Shown: positions 6,012 to 7,985 of the stretch, in pieces
How the letters are laid out: every line of letters begins with the position of its first letter
How positions within the stretch are numbered: the first letter of the stretch is position 1
Assembly (NCBI GenBank): GCA_964472545.1
Contig: CAYYNP010000387.1
Span: 1-7,985, forward strand
Direction of reading: 5' to 3'
DNA from: CAYYNP01 sp964472545
GTDB taxonomy: Bacteria > Planctomycetota > Planctomycetia > Pirellulales > Thermoguttaceae
Length of the DNA stretch: 7,985 nt
The notes under the pieces: generated by a model
Databases searched by the model: none
What the model was told of the DNA's origin: nothing
The model's input: the letters and a program-made list of their open reading frames with translations, nothing else
Position numbers and translations under genes: made by a program

Positions 6012-7259
6012 TCACCGGGCATACCACGCGACCAGCCGCGTCAACTCGCCCAGCCGCGCGGCCGTGCGGACGCGGACCCGATGGCGGTGGCCCAACAGCG
6101 GCCCGTAGCCTTGGCCCCGGTCGATGGCGCCGACGGCGTCGATCACGTCGTCGCTGCTCGGCTCACGATTGCCACACCCCAACCGCAGCAGCCACATGCC
6201 GGCCGCGTAAGCCATGGCCAGCGCAGCGAAGCTCTCGGTGATCGTCCACCGGCGGCGCCCCAACACGGCGTAGTGCTTCGAGGCGGCGGCGATCTCGAAG
6301 TATTTTGCCAGCGGCCTGAGCACGTCGCCGGAAAGGTGCCCCAACGGGCGTTCGAGCGCCTCGAAGGTCGTTTCCGGGAAGTCGGGGTGGATCTGCGGCA
6401 CGCGGCCCTTGCCCCGCACGAAGGCGAGCGTCGAGCGGATCAGCCGCAACCGCTCGCGCCACGATCTTTCCGGTTGGACCTTCGGGTGCATGCGTGCGTA
6501 CTCGAAGGCGGCCTGGCGGAACAGCCCGGCCACCGCACGCCGCGGCGGCCGCCGCTGGCGGAATACCTCCTTGGCGTCTTCCACGGCGGAGGTTTCCAGC
6601 ATCTCCAGCAGCGGCCCCAGCCGCTCGGCATCCACGCGATGCAGCTTGCACATATCCAACAGCCGGCAAAATTGCACGGCATGGACCAGCCGCCGCACCA
6701 CGGGATACGCTTCGTCGAGCATCAGCCGCTCGATCGCTTCGAGTACGCGAAAGGTGTCTTGCCAGGTGCGGCGATGGCGGCCGGTCGCCGGCGGCGGATC
6801 GATCGACTCCAGCGGCTTGCGGCGCAGCTCGGCCAGCTCCCGGGCGGTCGCAATGTACTCGTCGAGCTCACGGCCCACGTCGGCGGCCGCCGCAGGGCAA
6901 TAGCGGCGCAGTGTCAGATACGCAAACGACTCCAAGGGCACCAGTTGAAACGGAAACGTTCGGCAGATCAGCGGCTTTTCCGGCTCGCTGAAATCCTGAT
7001 GGATCCGACAGCGGCCCTCCGGCGTGAGAAAGACGCAATTGCCGTCGCCGCGATGCACCAGCCGCCGGCGACGCCAGAGGAATCCGTAACGCTCGATGAT
7101 CTTCACGCCACGGAAGTCGGGATGCTCGGCCCAGCCCTGTTCGTTCAGTCGCGCAAGCTCCTCTTTGTTCAACGGGATGATCGTCCCCCGACAGCAGAGG
7201 CCGCAGGCAGTGCAGTCCCAGCGCTGTTCGACGGGCAACGTTCGGATGGGTAACGTCAT
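6012..7259 (-). CDS. YkgJ family cysteine cluster protein (CxxCxxCC metal-binding domain)
   Basis: The 415-residue protein begins with a YkgJ/FliB-type cysteine cluster domain, thought to bind zinc or iron. WDCTACGLCCRG gives C16, C19, C22 and C23. GNCVFLTPEGRCRIH gives C75 and C84. KPLICRTFPFQLV gives C99, and RRYCP gives C121. The core YkgJ domain is about 110-130 residues. The remaining 280 or so residues form a mostly helical, Arg- and Ala-rich extension without a motif I recognise, except for a hydrophobic stretch near ESFAALAMAYAAGMWLL. Long forms like this are common in planctomycetes. The ATG at 7259 lies 6 bases after the CPBP gene stop on the same strand, so the two probably form an operon; no strong ribosome binding site is visible, which suggests re-initiation or coupling. 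The biochemical role of the family is not established. Confidence 0.88.
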   Translation of the reverse strand: MTLPIRTLPVEQRWDCTACGLCCRGTIIPLNKEELARLNEQGWAEHPDFRGVKIIERYGFLWRRRRLVHRGDGNCVFLTPEGRCRIHQDFSEPEKPLICRTFPFQLVPLESFAYLTLRRYCPAAAADVGRELDEYIATARELAELRRKPLESIDPPPATGRHRRTWQDTFRVLEAIERLMLDEAYPVVRRLVHAVQFCRLLDMCKLHRVDAERLGPLLEMLETSAVEDAKEVFRQRRPPRRAVAGLFRQAAFEYARMHPKVQPERSWRERLRLIRSTLAFVRGKGRVPQIHPDFPETTFEALERPLGHLSGDVLRPLAKYFEIAAASKHYAVLGRRRWTITESFAALAMAYAAGMWLLRLGCGNREPSSDDVIDAVGAIDRGQGYGPLLGHRHRVRVRTAARLGELTRLVAWYAR

Positions 7260-7265
7260 GGAGAA

Positions 7266-7907
7266 TCAGTCGGGCTCGGGCGGGTCGGCCGGTGCCGACG
7301 TGTCGATCGGCGGCTTCCGCACCTTAATCATATAGATCAGGGCGAGAAAATCGTAGACCGCGTGGGCGGTGATCGGAACCAAGAGGTTTTCGGTGATCAT
7401 CCAGACCCAGCCGAGATAGAGGCCGAGGGCCCCGGCCAGCAGGGCGTAGGTTCTGGTGATGCAGTGCAACAACGCAAAAAGGGCCGCGGCGACCCCCAGG
7501 GCGATCCAGCAGCCGAATTTGCCGCCAATCCAGCCGTCCAGGCCGCTTTGGACGATGCCTCGAAAGAGCGTTTCCTCGCCGAGCCCGGCCAGCAAGGCGA
7601 TCACGGCCATTTCTATCGGCCTCAGGTCGCGGAACAAGGGCACCAGCAACTCGTCGACCACGCGTGCCAGTTCCGCAAAGGGCCTCAGCGGACACTTCAC
7701 GCAGAGCGCCAGCAGCATAAGCGGCGGCAGCGTGGCGACCAGCCCCCAGCCGACACCTATGGCCGCGTTGGCCGCCGTACGTGGAAACGACGCCAACGGC
7801 TCGAGCCCCAGCAGCCTGCCCAGCCCCACCGCCGCCACGCCGAGCCCCCCCTCGAAGATCGCGGCAAGCAGAGCGAAGTTGGGCGGCGGTTTGAGGTCGT
7901 TGTCCAT
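7266..7907 (-). CDS. CPBP family intramembrane metalloprotease (Abi / Rce1-like)
   Basis: This hydrophobic protein of 213 residues has about six membrane segments (near residues 10-32, 47-70, 97-113, 133-150, 152-172 and 180-196) and the CPBP motifs. GEETLFRG supplies the EExxxR motif (E111, E112, R116). FALLH supplies the second motif (F144, H148), and HAVYD (H182, D186) the third. All proposed catalytic metal ligands are present, so it is likely an active membrane protease of the Rce1/CAAX-like group; its substrate is unknown. I prefer the ATG at 7907 (MDNDLKPPPN) because a membrane segment follows directly, as I recall for planctomycete relatives. An upstream in-frame ATG at 7961 would add 18 residues (start MATLQTLVRS) and has a GGAG 4 bases before it, but that GGAG lies in the loop of a palindrome that may be a repeat. 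The stop is 6 bases before the YkgJ-family start. Confidence 0.88.
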   Translation of the reverse strand: MDNDLKPPPNFALLAAIFEGGLGVAAVGLGRLLGLEPLASFPRTAANAAIGVGWGLVATLPPLMLLALCVKCPLRPFAELARVVDELLVPLFRDLRPIEMAVIALLAGLGEETLFRGIVQSGLDGWIGGKFGCWIALGVAAALFALLHCITRTYALLAGALGLYLGWVWMITENLLVPITAHAVYDFLALIYMIKVRKPPIDTSAPADPPEPD

Positions 7908-7958
7908 GGTGTACGGCGGAGGTGGCTGAGCGGAGCGGACGAGTGTCTGCAAAGTAGC

Positions 7959-7977
7959 CATCTCGCTCCGCGAGATG
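7959..7977. repeat. Small palindrome CATCTCG-N5-CGAGATG upstream of the CPBP gene
   Basis: CATCTCG (7959-7965) and CGAGATG (7971-7977) are perfect 7-base inverted repeats around CTCCG. Such GCGGAGCG-centred palindromes recur upstream of genes in planctomycete genomes, from memory. The alternative ATG at 7961 falls within it, which argues against that start. Confidence 0.45.
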
Positions 7978-7985
7978 TCGTTACG

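Noticed and set aside
6081..7253. A 390-codon open frame on the plus strand
   Set aside because: It is antisense to the cysteine-cluster gene, whose CxxCxxCC motifs are clear; its translation has no recognisable domain.

Overview
The window looks like a chromosomal segment of a planctomycete, probably of the Pirellula type. The evidence is high G+C, a twin-arginine-exported Gfo/Idh/MocA oxidoreductase starting MDRRSFL, a long YkgJ-type cysteine-cluster protein, a CPBP-type membrane protein, and CACTGCTT-type intergenic inverted repeats like those I recall from these genomes. The assignment rests on recognition of protein style, not on any search.

Layout. Positions 2-1486 (+) hold the 3' part of a large serine recombinase whose N-terminal catalytic region starts outside the window. 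Its last codons run into a short minus-strand gene remnant (1613 down to about 1476) that reads like the N-terminus of a common planctomycete small membrane protein, cut off after about 46 residues. This looks like an attachment-site junction. The integrated element would lie to the left, and its recombinase would take its stop codon from the disrupted target gene.

Right of the junction, on the minus strand, is a tightly coupled two-gene unit. An SMC/OLD-like AAA ATPase (3554-2370) is followed after 2 bases by a DUF4276-type protein with a TOPRIM-like fold (2367-1624). The ATPase plus TOPRIM-like pairing resembles anti-phage or other conflict modules and is the most interesting biological system here. 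An 831-base stretch without a convincing gene (3555-4385) separates it from ordinary chromosomal genes.

Those genes are all on the minus strand: the secreted oxidoreductase (5735-4386), a 276-base intergenic spacer with a 77-base inverted-repeat element (5877-5953), and an apparent two-gene operon. The operon is a CPBP-family membrane protein (7907-7266) followed after 6 bases by the YkgJ-family cysteine-cluster protein (7259-6012). No tRNA, rRNA or CRISPR array is visible.
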